A stretch of 64,000 bases of DNA from Crocodylus rhombifer (GCA_038503035.1 JAVSML010025211.1:310001-374000); one strand, 5' to 3'; counted from the first letter of the stretch, positions 12,476-25,345 are shown. Made by a program: numbers and translations. Notes: a model not told the origin generated them from the letters alone.

Positions 12476-13792
12476 AGAATGTGTTTTTTAAAAAAGGGCA
12501 GGAGTGAGAGAGGTCATGGCCTTTTTACCAGATAGAGTTGGTGAAAGGTGCTGCTAGCCATAGCCACCACCTGAAGATCCAAGGGCAGCAAAGGATCCAA
12601 GAACACCCCTGAGTTGTGGGCCTGAATGATCATAACAGAGGCTGAACCCCATCAATGAAGGGTGCCCCTGTCTGCCCCAAATCCAGGGCTGCCAATCACC
12701 ATCACCACCATCTTATTTGGATTCAGCCTTTGTTGGCTTATCTACATCCAGTCTCTAGCTTGAATCAAGCCTTTGAGTACCACAAGCAAACTGCCATACC
12801 AGGATGCCAAAGAGGCCTGCCTCAAAATTGGGACTGCCATTTTTTGCAGCAGCAAACATCATTCTGTCAAGCCTTGCATTAGTGCAATACTAAGGCTCGT
12901 TTCCCTGCACTGTTCAACATTGACCATCCAGGCACCAGCAGCTTCTCTTTTGCCATCATCAACACTGGCTTCTACTTCACTGCCAGGTGCATCAGCCACT
13001 ACCCTTAGTTATAGTATTATGTCTCATGTGGGCACAACAATTTTGTCTGAGCTGATCCAACCATTCTAGCTTCTGAGGGCCCCATCTTATTTTTTATGGA
13101 ACCATGGAAAAATGTACCTAGCATTGTAGTGCCAGTATTCACCTGCCTTTTAGAGTTGGCTTTTATTTCCACCCGGTTCATGTGGCTTCCTTCATAGCAC
13201 TGATCTAGCATTCTGACTGCCTAAAGCCATGTTCTCCTACTTGTCTGTAGAATGTCCTTTTACTGCAGGGCACTTGCCCTGTGGAAGGAGTCGAGGGAGC
13301 TGTCCATTTTCTTCTGAATTATGTCTCTGTCTGGCCCTTCAGCAGGGGAGCCCAGAGTTTCCTGGATCTCCTCAGGCACATGGCCTCACTCTCGCTAGAG
13401 GCAATAGTTGAGAATCCTGTGCATTAATTGATGGGTGAGAATCCTCACACTGCCTGATACTCAGATGACTGGCTCCTATCACCTGACCCTCCACTCCTCT
13501 GAAATAAGATGAGAGAGGGGAACAGGAGGTGTCTGGACAACAGAGCTCTTCCTGACTGAAGATTCTGGTAACTGCCTGCTATCTGACCGCCAGGTTTCTT
13601 GACTTGGCTTGTCCCTGGACTCAGGTTGCCATCTCCATCTCTGATTTGCACCTGAATATAACAACCTTGATTTGCAAGTTACCCCCGAGCCTGGCCGCTC
13701 ACATTGCAACGCTGACAGCTGACATGTTTACAGTTATGTATCACTAACGGGCCTTAATGGACAGTTAGACTTTAAGCTATATGACTGTATAG
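12476..13792. other. Repeat-derived intron sequence, unassigned
   Basis: G+C-richer than its surroundings and probably old repeat. The part up to about 12790 may belong to the adjoining LINE remnant. Open frames up to 98 codons show no family I recognise. Confidence 0.45.
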
Positions 13793-15470
13793 TTGGTTTT
13801 GTTGACCTACTTCCATTCACTTCTAGAGGCTCCTTTTTCCATTGATATCAGAAGGGAGACTCATTTCTTAAACAATTTTAAAACTGCATTGGAGGCAGTC
13901 TGTTACCACTGCTGTAATCAGGAGAAGAGCGTCATGGCTAGGAGGCTCTGGGCTTCCAAAGGAGGTCCAGACCTTGGTAGAAGATCTGTAGAGGATTCTA
14001 GTGCTTTCTAGTATTCCCTTAGGGATAATATGGCCTCTTTAAGACCCAAGTCATGGTTTCACCAGTTTCAGGAACACAGAGTGGGCTGCTGATATTCTCC
14101 TTATCTGCCATATCTATCCCTTGGTGCCAGGATGAGACATCAAAAAAGAAGCAAAGATTCTATAAGTACCACTTCAGCTCCTCCCACCTCACTGCCAACT
14201 GTGACCACTCAAAAAGGGGATTTGAGACTGCACATGAGATGCTCATTAACCTGCTGTTTCTTCCTTTTCATAAATGCTTATTTGCAGTACTTCTAGAACA
14301 GCATTATTGCAGATCTGTGAATAATAGTAAAAAAAAAAAAAAAAAAAGGCTGCCTCATTAAATTTGCTATTCTTCCAAACTCCCCCTTCTTGCCTCTTTC
14401 AACAACCATTTTTACAAAAGTTTCCTGCAGCAAATTTCCTTTTTTTTTTTTCCTGTAGAGGCAGTAAAGTATGTCCCAACCTACCTGAGAGGGTAAGGGT
14501 TCTACAGTCCGTGCTTTGATCCCCCAGAGAAAGGGAGGGGTGGACAGTTTATCTTGGACTCAAGAGACCTGAATAGGTACATCTTCAGGCTCAAGTTCAG
14601 GATGGTTACAATAGCTACTATCATTCCATCTCTGTGACAAAGAGACTGGCTAGCATCTCTCAACCTGCACAACAGGTACTTTCATATTGCCATCCACACC
14701 TTCCACATATGATACTTCTGCATTGTTATGGCCCAGTATCCTTACCAGTACTGGGTCCTTCCTTTTAGCCCTCACTACTGATACTTGCTAGACCTGTTTG
14801 GAAACCTGTATCGGCACCTTGCAGGTCTAGGGCATGTGGTCACCCCAGGAGATGGCCTCTGATAGAAACATACACAAGCTCAGGGCAGTCAGGCAGACCT
14901 ACAAAGTATTCCTGCTCTCCTGTGGTATGAGGTATATGTGTGCAATACCATGTCTGTGTGGTGCCATGGAAGATGCTGGTACATGACTTCTTTTATTTTG
15001 GAGAAGCTGCTGCACATCATCATTCATACAGCTCTTGGCAGAACAGGACCATGGCAAGGAGACCAAGACAGCTGGGAATCTTATTCTGCTGCATCGTTCA
15101 TCACCTTTGCTGACGCTGAGATTCTAACATCTTCCACCTGCTCTGCCATTGAGGACTTGTAGACCAATAGCTAGGGACTGGACTGGCTGCTTATAGTGGC
15201 GACCTGTACTCACCATGTCACGGCATGGTTATATGTGGCTTTTCAAGAGGGAAACCATTGCTATCTGCTGTCCTCAACACATCCTGGTGGTGTTGCTGCT
15301 GGTTCATCTGTGGCTGCTGATTTGTCACAGTTACCCCTGCTTATTTCATAACTAACCTGCCCTGAAGGTCATTCTGCTGTCCACTACCTATGGGTAGCAG
15401 TACAGCTGCCCTACAGCATGTCTATGCGTTATATAAACAAACAAGGAGGCATCGAGTCCTCTCCACTCGC
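13793..15470 (+). mobile_element. DIRS-like retrotransposon remnant (gag-like tail and reverse transcriptase)
   Basis: From about 14535 the + strand reads FILDSRDLNRYIFRLKFRMV then TIATIIPSL. After a stop it continues DWLASLNLHNRYFHIAIHTF. These are the finger/palm segments of DIRS-clade reverse transcriptase, where PILDLRGLN, KFRMVTI and DLKDAYFHI are conserved; the catalytic aspartate of the last motif is replaced here (LNLHNRYFHI). A later YPYQYWVLPF matches the HYQYRVLPFGL segment. A basic stretch at about 14130-14230 (KKKQRFYKYHFSS) resembles a gag C-terminus, which fits the gag-then-RT order. Many stops and frameshifts make it inactive. The outer edges are estimates. Confidence 0.8.
14329..14347 (+). 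repeat. A19 homopolymer
   Basis: Nineteen consecutive A residues lie inside the DIRS-like remnant. This could be the tail of a small retroposon insertion, but no body was recognised next to it. Confidence 0.9.
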
Positions 15471-18400
15471 TGAGGAGGCTGCCTGCTGTGGCACAGGTAC
15501 AGTTGCCAGCCCATCTGCCTTCCTGTGGCATGTGGCGGCACAGCAGGGGGCACTACTACACTGAGCCACCCACCTCACTGTGCCAGGTCCAAAACCATGC
15601 TTCAGGAGTCTCCCCTAGGGATCCTGTGTCTGCCCCCCTTCCCAGAGAACACCTGCAAGCCTGGGGTAATGCTGTCACCACCCAGGCACTGGTCTCTGTT
15701 AGAGCTCTGTGCATCCTGGGTACACCGACCCTGAAAACCTTGAGGTGCTTTGCCCAATGGTAAAGTTTGTGTGTTTTCATCCTGAAGCATCCAAAGATAG
15801 CCAGTCCCAGTGTAGCTGGCCCAGCCAAAAGGAGCCAAAAGGACTGTCTGTCCCTTTTCTCCCCACAAGCATTCACAGAAAGAAACAGCCAGTCATACTG
15901 TAACTCAATACCCTTTTATTGTTCAGCGGGAAAAGGTGAGTGGGGGGGGGTGTAAAACAAAGGAGGTTTAAGAGAAGAACACTGTTAGCAATTTCTAATA
16001 CATTGAGTCATACAAAAAATGGGCTCAGAGGCCCTTTTAATACGCATCTAAATTACACAGTTGTAACCTACCAGCTAATTTTCAGGCATATCCACTGATT
16101 CATCCGAAGAGAAACTCTCTGGAGGTTCATGCTTGTCTGTGCCCCAAAATGACAGCCGCCAGAAGAGAGGTAGAGGCAGCTCCCCTCCCCTCAGGAATTT
16201 TACAGCCTAGGTGACCGGGTTGAACCAGGCAGCCAGTCAGTGTGAAACCAGAGGGGAGCTGGAATGTCCAAGGCCAGGGACAGACAGAGGGGGATTTCTT
16301 CACATGGCTTAACTACCCAGACTCCACAATGAGACGGTAAACTAGCTGAGCAGCCATATTAATCCAGTAGAAGTGGGAGATCGAGTATTGTTCTCTTTCA
16401 CTGGTTTCTAGCATTGGGGGTTTCTCATAACAGACTTGCTTATAGTGGCACGAAGCACAGAGTATCACTTTCCTTCTCCAGAGGCTCTGCCACCATTTCC
16501 ACTGCCTTCCTAATTCCATGGTAGAAGGCCCTGTTGTATGCCTTTCTCTCAGTCATATTATTCCCATGAGTTCTTGTAAAGATACTGAAAGACTGGGGCT
16601 GAATAATTCTGATAGCACTTGCTTGACCCAGGCAGGAATTTACCTGCCTCTGTGTTTTTACATGCTCTCTGAGAGTGATGATAAATTATGCCACCCAGAC
16701 TTGCACTCATTCCATCTGACTGCCTGGATCCTGGATGGCTCTCACAGATGAGGACTCTCAACTCCCATTAGGAATGTCATAATGCTTTGCAGAAAGGCTT
16801 CCACTATGTAGACCTGCCTTGTGAAGTGGTCCAGATTCTTTGTGGTGCAATACGCAAGGTATTTTCTCACTGCTGCCATAAGTCCTAAATATTTTAGCTG
16901 TGTTTGTGGAGATAGCATTCTTATTCTTTTTCATCCTTCTGTATGCAAGGTTGAACCAGCCAAGGCCTTTTAGTTTTCTCATAAAGATATGTTCTCTCTT
17001 CCTAGCAGTTTGTCTTTTAATTTTAGTTTGAATTAATCTTTTTTTTAACGTGAGCAGACAGAATTCCAGATCACGATTTACCATGTCTTTTCCTGTTTAG
17101 TACACTTTTAATAGTCTCTAATGGAATTATCTTTTTTGATATGTCCTAATACTCTGTTTATTTTTTTTTGTAGCCATGTCATTTCACTGACTAATGGCTA
17201 ATATGCTTAGTCCTCCTATGTCATTTCTAACTGATAATCTCCAAGTATATAGCAGTTTATGAACTTCTACTTTATACTATTTAATTTTGTTATTCCAGTC
17301 TTCAGGCTAATCCATTTCTTCCTCAGTGATATTCTGATACTGATAATACCTTTCAAATTTGTGTTATCAGCAGATTGCATTAGCCAAATCATACTTTTTC
17401 AATATGGCGATTAATAAAAATGGTAATTAAGATCAATCCTATGATCAGTACTTAAGACACTCGATTAGTAACCTTTCCAGTCCAGCAGCTCTCTCTTCAG
17501 CAGAAGAAGCTGTTGCATCTGTTATGCAGTTTCTTACTCCACCTTTAATTTTTTAACTAATTCCAGTCTTCTGTCTCCAATGCTTACTGAAGTCCAGATA
17601 GATATAGATCTGGACTTCCATTTTTTTTAAAAACAAAACGTTGATTTAAATCTTTGTGTACCATGAAGTAAAGTTTGCAGTTACCCATATCACCTTTTTT
17701 TTTCCCTTGAATAAAGATACTATAACCCACAATTTGATGTGCTGATTAGAAATCCTTGCTCCTGGACCTCCAATTTAATGTGCTAGTTCAGCTTTCCTTC
17801 TGGCCACCTTGGATCCACTGAGCTTCCGCTAGTCCACTTCCATACTTTAATCCTCAAACTATTTATCTTTGTACCCATCCTATACATTCTTTTATTTATT
17901 GAAAATTCAAAAATTAATTTAGAGTTTGCACTACACCGAGATTATTTTAAATGTGGACTCTATCCTCACTATATAGTAGACCCTTTCCTTGTTTCTCTAT
18001 TTATGTAGCCAAAAAATCTTTTGCTGTTTGTTTTTAATTTTCATTCTGAAGTCTAATTCACCTTGACTTTTGGCAGTTTGTACTTTAATAGTAATACTTC
18101 TAATGTTTAATAGCAGTTCCACAGCTGTTGCACCGTGGGCAGGAATCAAAGCACAGTGCTTTTCTTTTGGGTATAAAATCAGTTTTGGGGGGCTGATTTT
18201 TGGGTAAGAGGTGTGTTTGATATATAAGAAAATATGGTGCATCAGTATTTTGAACAGGTGGTACAAGCTAATTGCCTTAAACTATTAACATAAGTTAATG
18301 ACAGTCTGCTGTTTGTAAAATATCTATGTAACAAGGGTCCACCTGGCTCAATACAGCCCTGTATCTATATCAGTCTTTTGGGTATCACCTGCTTCTAAGT

Positions 18401-19270
18401 TTGTAGTTTTCAGCCTATTTAGACTTAAGGCACCTTTCGTTAGACTCTTGGCAGCTCTTGGAAAATGCCAGTTTTTAGCCTGTACATGTTTTTGAACCAG
18501 AGAAAGATAATAGAACAATTCTTCTGTTTCAGAGAACTCAAAAATCATAACAAATGAGTGCTTTTGGTACTATGGATTCCTATTTGAAATCTCTGAATGT
18601 ATCTTGTGAATCATGTGCACTTGGTTACTCACTTAACAGTGTTAATATTGCATGGCACCATTAAAAGGATCTTGTAACAGCCCTGGTGCTGTAGTATCAT
18701 GGTTGAGAATCACTAGCATAGGGTAAGAATTGTTAAGTTCAGTTTTGTAGTGTTTTTAGATGTTTCATGGGTGGTTTGATTTTTGTAGACAATTGATTTA
18801 TATATATGAACATATACACACACGCACCCCCACTCCTTTTAAATATAAGACACTATATATAAATTGAGCATATATATATGTTCCTGACGTGTAGATGCAG
18901 CCTGGGATCTTTTTAAATTACACACATGTGCATGCACACAATTTTTAAATATAAAAACTATGTGTGTGTGTGTGTATAACGGGGAAGAAAAAAGGATCCC
19001 TGGATGCCTGTGCACCAGGAACTTCAAAGAGGTCAAAGCCTCTTGGTGAGTCTATCCAGCTCACTGACAGGCTCCTCTAGGGGTTGGGGAGCTATGGAAC
19101 AGCCCTTTATCATGGTCCCCTGTCAAGTGCATACCTTAGTTGGGGTCCAGCCACGTGCCTGCCCATAGCAATTTTGTTTGTTTTGCTACACATTCGTAGC
19201 TCAACAAAAATAACCTCAGCTGGTGGACAGAATATTACTTCCTACGGCCCCAAAACAATGGCACGGTAAA
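15471..19270. other. Intron sequence with unassigned repeats
   Basis: 15480-15900 is G+C-richer with overlapping open frames of 60-106 codons and no family match. A minus-strand AATAAA near 15920 with G-rich sequence beside it could be LTR debris. 16300-19270 is A+T-rich and unassigned. A short (TG)n tract lies at about 18961-18976 and a CA/TA-rich patch at 18800-18960. Confidence 0.45.
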
Positions 19271-19885
19271 ATCATAGAAATGTAGGTCTGGAAGGGAGCT
19301 CGTGAGGTAATCTAGTCCAACCCCCTGCTGAAGGCAGGATCATTCCCAATGGAACCAAACAAGTGTTTGTCTGATCTGCTCTTAAAAATGTCTAAAGGTG
19401 GAGATTCTGCAACCACTGTTGTAGCCTGTTCCAATGCTTAACTATCCTCATAGCAAGAAAGTTGTAACCTAAATTTTCCTTGCTGTAATTTGAGACTGTG
19501 GCTGCCAATGATAGAATTAGGAACAGAGAATCTCCTTCCTTTTTGTAACCATCATCAGGTATTTGAAGACTGTTATCAAAGGCCCCTTCAGTCTACTCTT
19601 CTCCAGATCAAATAATAGTAGTTCTTTCAACCTTTCCTCATAGGTCATGTTTCGTAGACCTCTAATCATTTTTGTGTCTCTGCTGGATATTTTCTAATCT
19701 GTCTACATCTTTTTTGAAGTGAGGGGCCTGAAACTGAACATGGTACTCCAGGTAAGGCCTCATGAGTGCCATATAGAGCAGAAGAAACACTTCCCTTGAT
19801 TTGCAAGAGGCACTCCTGTTAATGAAACCAAGTATGCTGTTGGCTTTTTTCTTTTTTGCAACAGAGCACGCTGTTGGCTCATACT
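19271..19885 (-). mobile_element. CR1 LINE 3' end
   Basis: The minus strand carries a CR1 3' end. Read on the + strand it begins ATCATAGAAATGTAGGTCTG, then the GGAAGGGA, TCTAGTCCAACCCCCTGC and later CTTTCCTCATAGGTCATG landmarks of CR1. The ORF2 C-terminus is broken by many substitutions. The element is 5'-truncated at the right-hand edge, as most CR1 copies are. Confidence 0.9.
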
Positions 19886-19891
19886 TAATTT

Positions 19892-20730
19892 ATAAGATCG
19901 TAGAATTACAGGAAAGTAGGCCTGGAAGGAACCTTAAAAGGTCTAGTCTAGCCCCCTGCTCAAGGCACGATCAGCCCTGACTGAACCATCCCAGACAAGT
20001 GTTTGTTGAACCTGCTCTTGAAAATGTCCAGGGATAGAGATTGCACAACTTCTCTAGGTAGTCTTTTCCAATGCTTGACCACACTCAGGGTCAGGAAGTT
20101 CTTCCTAATCCCAGCCTAAATTTTCTCTGCTGCAGCTTGAGGCTGTTGCTATAAGTCATGTGACCTGCCCTACAGCCACAGAGAAAAGCCCATCTCTGTT
20201 CTCTCTATAATTGCCTTTCATGTGTTTGAAGACTTAAAAATTCTCCCTTAGTCTTCTCTTCTCCAGACAAAATAACCTAGTCCTTTCCGCCTTTCCTCAT
20301 AGATTCTGCTTCCCAGGCCTGTAATCATTTGCTGCTTTCTGCTGAACTGTGTTAAGTCTGTGCACATCTGGCATATTTTGCAACGAGCACATTGTTACCT
20401 TATATTTGGTTTATGATTTAGTGTAACCCCCTGGTCCATCTCTACAGTACTGTAGCTTAGTCAGTCATTCCCCAGCCTGTATTTGTGCATGCAATCATTT
20501 CATCCAAAGTGTGGGATTTTGTACCTCTGTTGAATTTAATCTCACTGTTTGCAAACCACTTCTCCCGTCTGTCTAGGTCATTCTGGATCTTAGCCTTACC
20601 TTCCATAGTGTCTGCAATTCTATCCAACTTGTCATCCACAAATTTGCTAAGCGTGAACTCAAACCAGTAACAAAGATGTTAAACAATACCATATCCTGGA
20701 CAGACCACTTGGTAAGGGGTCCTCTGACTT
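19892..20730 (-). mobile_element. Second CR1 LINE 3' portion
   Basis: This starts GATCGTAGAATTACAGGAAA and repeats the CR1 landmarks of its left neighbour, so it is a separate copy in the same orientation. It continues further into ORF2: TGTATTTGTGCATGCAATC and TCTAGGTCATTCTGGATC are CR1 reverse-transcriptase landmarks. The coding frame is degraded. The right edge next to the endonuclease fragment is approximate. Confidence 0.85.
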
Positions 20731-20732
20731 CT

Positions 20733-21690
20733 TTAATCTCTAATTCCTAGATGCCCAGGTGGTCGAGCACCTGCAGCCCCCTCACCAGGTCCCCTGGTGG
20801 GGCTGTGCACCTCCTGGGTTAGATGGAGGTCCTGTATTTTGGCTAGGAACCTACGTGAGCGGTCAGACCTGGCTGACTGCTCTTCCCAGCAGATGTCGGG
20901 AAAGTTCAGGTTGCCCATGATGACCACGTTTTTTGACCTAACTACCTCTGTGAGCTGACTTAAGAATTCCTGGTCTAGCTCTTCCCCTTGGTTGGGTGGT
21001 GTGTAGTAGACACCCACCATTAAGTCCCTTTCCCCTTGACTTCCTTGTATTCTAACCCAAAACACTTCCTTGTGCCCCTCCTCTGACCTTGTACTACTTG
21101 ATGAGGATGTGTATTCCTCCTTGATGTAGAGCACTACACTCCCACCTTTCCTTTCTGTCCTATCCCTCCTGTACAGCCTATAGCCCTTAATACTCACTGT
21201 CCAGTTGTGCATTGGGTCCCAACACGTTTCTGTGAGCCCCACTGTGTCTGGGCTGGTGTCAGCTAGCAGGAGGGTAAGTTCCTCCTGCTTGTTCCCCATA
21301 CTATGAGCGTTTGTGTAGAGGCATTTGAGGCATCCTGAAGAGATGTGCACTGGCCCCCTAATCTCAGTACTGCCCTGGCCCCTGTTGCTTACCTGGGTAC
21401 TTGTTCTGCTCACCATCGGTCTAGGCTGGGCTGTTCTTGTGGGTAACGCTTGGTTTAGTGGTCCAAGGCTTCCTCCACCCTCATTTTCCCCTTCCCCCAA
21501 CCAGCCTAGTTTAAAGCCCGCCAGAGGAGATCCACCAACCTAGAAGAGGACATATGCTTACCTTTGGGGAAAAGGTGGAGCCCATCCCACCCATGTCTCT
21601 TGTCCTGATGTGTGGGTCGTTGTCTAGGAAGCCAAAGCCCGCCTCAAGACACTATTCCCAAAGCCGGTCAGGCTCTTGTCTTATATTCAG
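20733..21690 (-). mobile_element. CR1 LINE ORF2 endonuclease fragment with changed catalytic motif
   Basis: A 255-codon minus-strand frame (21500 to 20733) encodes the apurinic-type endonuclease of CR1 ORF2. Visible motifs are LYTNAHSMGNKQEEL, GLTETCWD, GGSVVLYIKEEY, VGVYYTPPNQ and MGNLNFPDICWE. In the family the last reads GDFNxPDI; here the catalytic Asp is Asn and Phe is Leu, so the enzyme would be inactive. The frame ends before the reverse transcriptase. It is either the 5' part of the adjoining CR1 with the RT deleted, or a separate insertion. The flank to about 21690 resembles the inter-ORF region but is less certain. Confidence 0.88.
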
Positions 21691-21761
21691 GTAAATATGG
21701 TGTGAACATTTCTATTGATGCACAGTCCAAAATAGAATTCAGCTTGTTCTGCCCTTTAAAG

Positions 21762-22219
21762 TAGGGGTGCACTGATAGAGATTTTAGGGGTTGATACTGA
21801 TAGCCAATTTTTAAGAAGGCATATCAGCCAATACCAATCTGATTTCCAATACGGCTGCCTCCAGCTGGTAAATCCGGTGTGGTAGAAGGGGAGGGGGGAG
21901 AGAAGGGGTATGTGGTGGGGTAAATCAATGCCCCCAGTGGTGAGGGATGGGCTAGGGGCAGGGGTAGGTGCTGCCCACGGTGGGGAGGCACAGAGCGGTG
22001 GCTTGTGGGACGGGAAGGCAGCTCCTGCTGCTCCTGGCATCCTGGGAGGGCATTGGGGGGGGGGGGGGGGGGGCCCCCCAGATCTGCAGGGTGCTCTTCT
22101 TGGTGGGGGCTGGGCTCAGAGCAGGTGCTGGCTGTGCTGGGAGGATGCTACATCCACTCCAAATTTCACCACTGCTCTGCTCCAGTCCAATATTGGACCG
22201 ATGTATGGGTGCATCTCTA
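21762..22219. mobile_element. hAT-type element, family A, copy 1
   Basis: Left end TAGGGGTGCACTGATAGAGA; right end (reverse complement) TAGAGATGCACCCATACATC. Flanking 8-mers CTTTAAAG and CTTTAAAC match at 7 of 8 positions. The interior shares CTGCCTCCAGCTGGT with the element at 38014 in the same orientation, so the two are copies of one family. It contains a G19 tract followed by C6 and has no transposase. Confidence 0.92.
22055..22073 (+). repeat. G19 homopolymer followed by C6
   Basis: Nineteen consecutive G residues are followed directly by CCCCCC, inside the hAT element. The tract could form quadruplex or foldback structure. Its true length is likely to be misjudged by sequencing. Confidence 0.9.
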
Positions 22220-22227
22220 CTTTAAAC

Positions 22228-24200
22228 TCTTGATTGCTCATAGGAATTAAAAAGATTTTGCATAAATATAACTACTTTGATTAGAAATAAGAGGGACTGG
22301 GGAGGTTGTTTTTTTTTTTAATGAAATAACTATACCAGTGCTGTACCTCATACAGACAAGAATATACCAGTACCAAATATATCTTTTGCAGTCCTAGTTT
22401 ATTATTTGTCCTGTGAAAAAGCAAGCCACAATGATATAAGAATGCTGATGTACAGTTATGTCTATAGTTAAAGGTTCCACTGTTTTAACTATCTTTGGAT
22501 GGTTAAAGCACAATGCATGTGCGTGGGTGTGCATGTATTGATAATGCCTTGCTATAGCAGTGACTTCCATAAGCAGAATGTTGCCCTGATTTGTGAGCTT
22601 CCAAGAAATTTCCCACCTGGAGGCTTGGTTTAAAGAATGTTGTCTTCACAGTTGTCTATATTTTTACTTACCTTTGTAAACTTTCTTGATAGACTGCATC
22701 TTACGTTATAAATGAAAATTCTCTAATTGCCTTTGTCTAGTTGCCAGAATTATTACAAAGAGTTTGTGGAGTGGGCCTACCTACTTTGCTGTAAGTGACC
22801 AGTTTAATTTACAAAGCTCTTAAGAATCTTGCGCACAGTCCCTTGTTCCATTTTCTCTTTCTGTGCATTCCTCAGCAGCCCAGAGCAAGTGAAAAGCTGT
22901 CCTAAAGAGGCAGCCAAGAATTCCACCATGCTTCAAGGGAATCCTAGTGGTGCACAGAGCTGGCATAGCTGAACTGTATCACTTACTTCCTCCAACCTTG
23001 GTACAGGAGTAGGAGAGGTTAAAACAAAGTACCCTATCATACTTCCAAGCCTTTGGCTGGTAGCTTTAAACTGTGTACCTTAGAGCAGCTTTGGAGCTCC
23101 CTAAATTACAGAAGCTGTAACAACCCTCAGCCAGAAGAGAAAGGGAACAGAAAGGAAACACTTTTCCTGATTGACTCAGATTTGTTGATAGAGCTTTTGG
23201 TTTCAAGGTGGTCACACTCTCTTTTTATTAATTCACTAGTCAGAAAGCAGTATTGTATGTCAACAATCAGCTCCTAAAGATCAGAATGGCTTCTGAGTCC
23301 TGCTTCCTTTCCCCCTCCTTTCCTTATCTGCAGATATAGAGCTGAAAGTGAATACTTTAATGTCACTTAATTTTTTCAGTGTAAAGAATGTTCCAGATCA
23401 GGGCTTTTGAACTTTTCTGCTAGTGTTCTAGGATATTCTTTCTGGGGTGTGTGTATTCCTTTGTTTCAACATACTTTTTTTCACCCCCTTGATCTTCAGT
23501 GTAATTATGATTTATTTGTGACTTTTCATAAACTTGTTAAACATTTAGTCTATAAATAGACTTTTACTACCGCAGTGGCAAAATGCTATAGTATTTCTTG
23601 CAATCTGGGCAAAAAAACCTAGCCATCTTCTTGATTTTTTTTTTTTCTAGATTTTCCAAATGTCTTGGCTTAATTGACATTTTAGAGGAAAGTAAACTAA
23701 CTATTAAATAACTGACATAGAGCATGAAGGATATTTATGAATGCCATAGTTACTATTTTGTAATATTGTATATTTACCTATTTCATCCTCTGCTTTTCAA
23801 ATAAGTGCTGACAAATAGAAATTATTTATTTGTAAACTTTATTAAAATATTAGACTTAGGTTACACGAACATGCGCACGTGCTCTCTGTCTAGCAGAAGG
23901 ACCTGTTCTTTGTCTGGGTTGTTATTTTTTTTATTGCAGTGTTTGTCTATTTTCAAAGAACTTAGTAACATTTAGGTAAAAAATATTGTTTATTTTTAAA
24001 GAACATAGTACAATATAGTTAACATGGAGCAACATTTTAAATGACATCCAAATTAATGATCTTTATTGTAGAACTTTTTTGTAAACAATGCTCGTGGTGT
24101 TTCCTGTTGGCAGCAGTATATACAACCCTCTTTAACTGCCAACTCTTGAGCAAACCACACATAACTCCATGTGGAAAGCATTGTTCCCTTAAATGGTCAC
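22228..24200. other. A+T-rich intron sequence
   Basis: No gene or recognisable repeat seen. Confidence 0.55.
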
Positions 24201-24204
24201 TGGA

Positions 24205-25105
24205 AGCCCCAAAAACAGTCAAGTGAAAAGTAACCCATCTGTAATTTTCTTTGTGTGGTATTCAGTAGCTCTGTGCAAAGTGCCTAGTATTCATTTCAGA
24301 TTCGAATTCAGCTGATTCAGAGGACAGTGATTTGAATCACTGTCCTGAATCTATAGCGGCGGAATCTGATTCAGAGATTCGGCCACTGCCGAATCCCTGA
24401 ATCAAACGGCCCCATCCCCTGCCCACTCTCCCAGCCCCATCAATGACTGCCCCACCTGGCCCCAGTGTCTAGGCTGTTTCGGGTGGAGGAAAGAAAGAAA
24501 AAGTCCTGCACTTGCTGGCTGCTACCAGATGGGTGGGCGATCTCTGCTGCCCCCCACTACCCCGCATTGCAAGGGGGGGGCTCTGCTATGAGTCCCCAGA
24601 AGCCCCAATGGCTGCTGCAGCAGCTGGTGGGTGCAAGGCTTCTTTTTATTTTATTTCTTTTTTTTTAAAGAGCTGGGATGCTGGGGCCAGGTGGGGCAGT
24701 TATTGATGGGGCTGGGAGAGTGGGTGGGGCTCAGGGGATGCTCAGGGTGGGTAGGGGATGGGGCCTGGCAGGGGTCCCCCATGGTCCTCTCTCCCCTCCT
24801 CCAGCCCCCCTCCCCTGCCCCTTACTTACCAGCATAGCATCCAGGTCCAGCTCCCTGCAGCAGCAAGTGGGGACTGCCTGAATCTCCAGAGCTCTCCAAA
24901 TCTTTTCCAAATTGATTAAGAGAGCTTTGAATCAATTTGGACCTTTTTATTGGTCTCCTAGTTCTATTTGGAATCGGAAATTTGGCTGCTGAATCAAGCT
25001 GAATTTCCTCCAAATCGAATCAACACCCAAAGCTTCATACAGCCCTAGTGTTCAGTGATTTTGGAAGGTTTGGAGTAGATAGGATGAGCCATTATTAATT
25101 TGGAC
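24205..25105 (+). repeat. Copy 1 of a local duplicated segment, split by a transposon
   Basis: Sequence at 24205-24265 (AGCCCCAAAAACAGTCAAGT and onward) resumes at 25056-25105 (TGATTTTGGAAGGTTTGGAG). With the 782-bp insertion removed, it aligns throughout with copy 2 at 25238-25345. Copy 1 is therefore a duplicated unit interrupted after duplication. Confidence 0.85.
24266..25047. mobile_element. hAT-type element, family B, copy 1
   Basis: Left end TAGCTCTGTGCAAAGTGC; right end (reverse complement) TAGGGCTGTATGAAGCTTTG. Flanking 8-mers GTATTCAG and GTGTTCAG match at 7 of 8 positions. The ends carry internal repeats of GATTCAGA/GAATC type, shared with the copy at 46696. The interior is G+C-rich with no transposase. 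Confidence 0.9.
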
Positions 25106-25237
25106 ATTTAGGTATAACTGAACATACATACTGACATACACTTCATTTTATAATAATGACAATTGAACTGAACTCACAGCATCCAAAATGTAGTGGTACC
25201 AGTTTATCTGAGAAGTGAAGTAATCCCAGTCACTGAA

Positions 25238-25345
25238 AGCCCCCAAAAGAGTCAAGTGAAAAATAACCCACCTAGAATTTTCTTTGGATAGTATTCAGTG
25301 ATTTTGGAAAGTTTGGAGTAGATAGGACCAGCCATTCTCGAGTTA
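25238..25345 (+). repeat. Copy 2 of the duplicated segment (empty site)
   Basis: Contains AGTCAAGTGAAAAATAACCC, then GTATTCAGTGATTTTGGAAA, uninterrupted where copy 1 carries the hAT insertion. It is either a tandem duplication or a second copy of an unnamed dispersed repeat. Confidence 0.85.
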
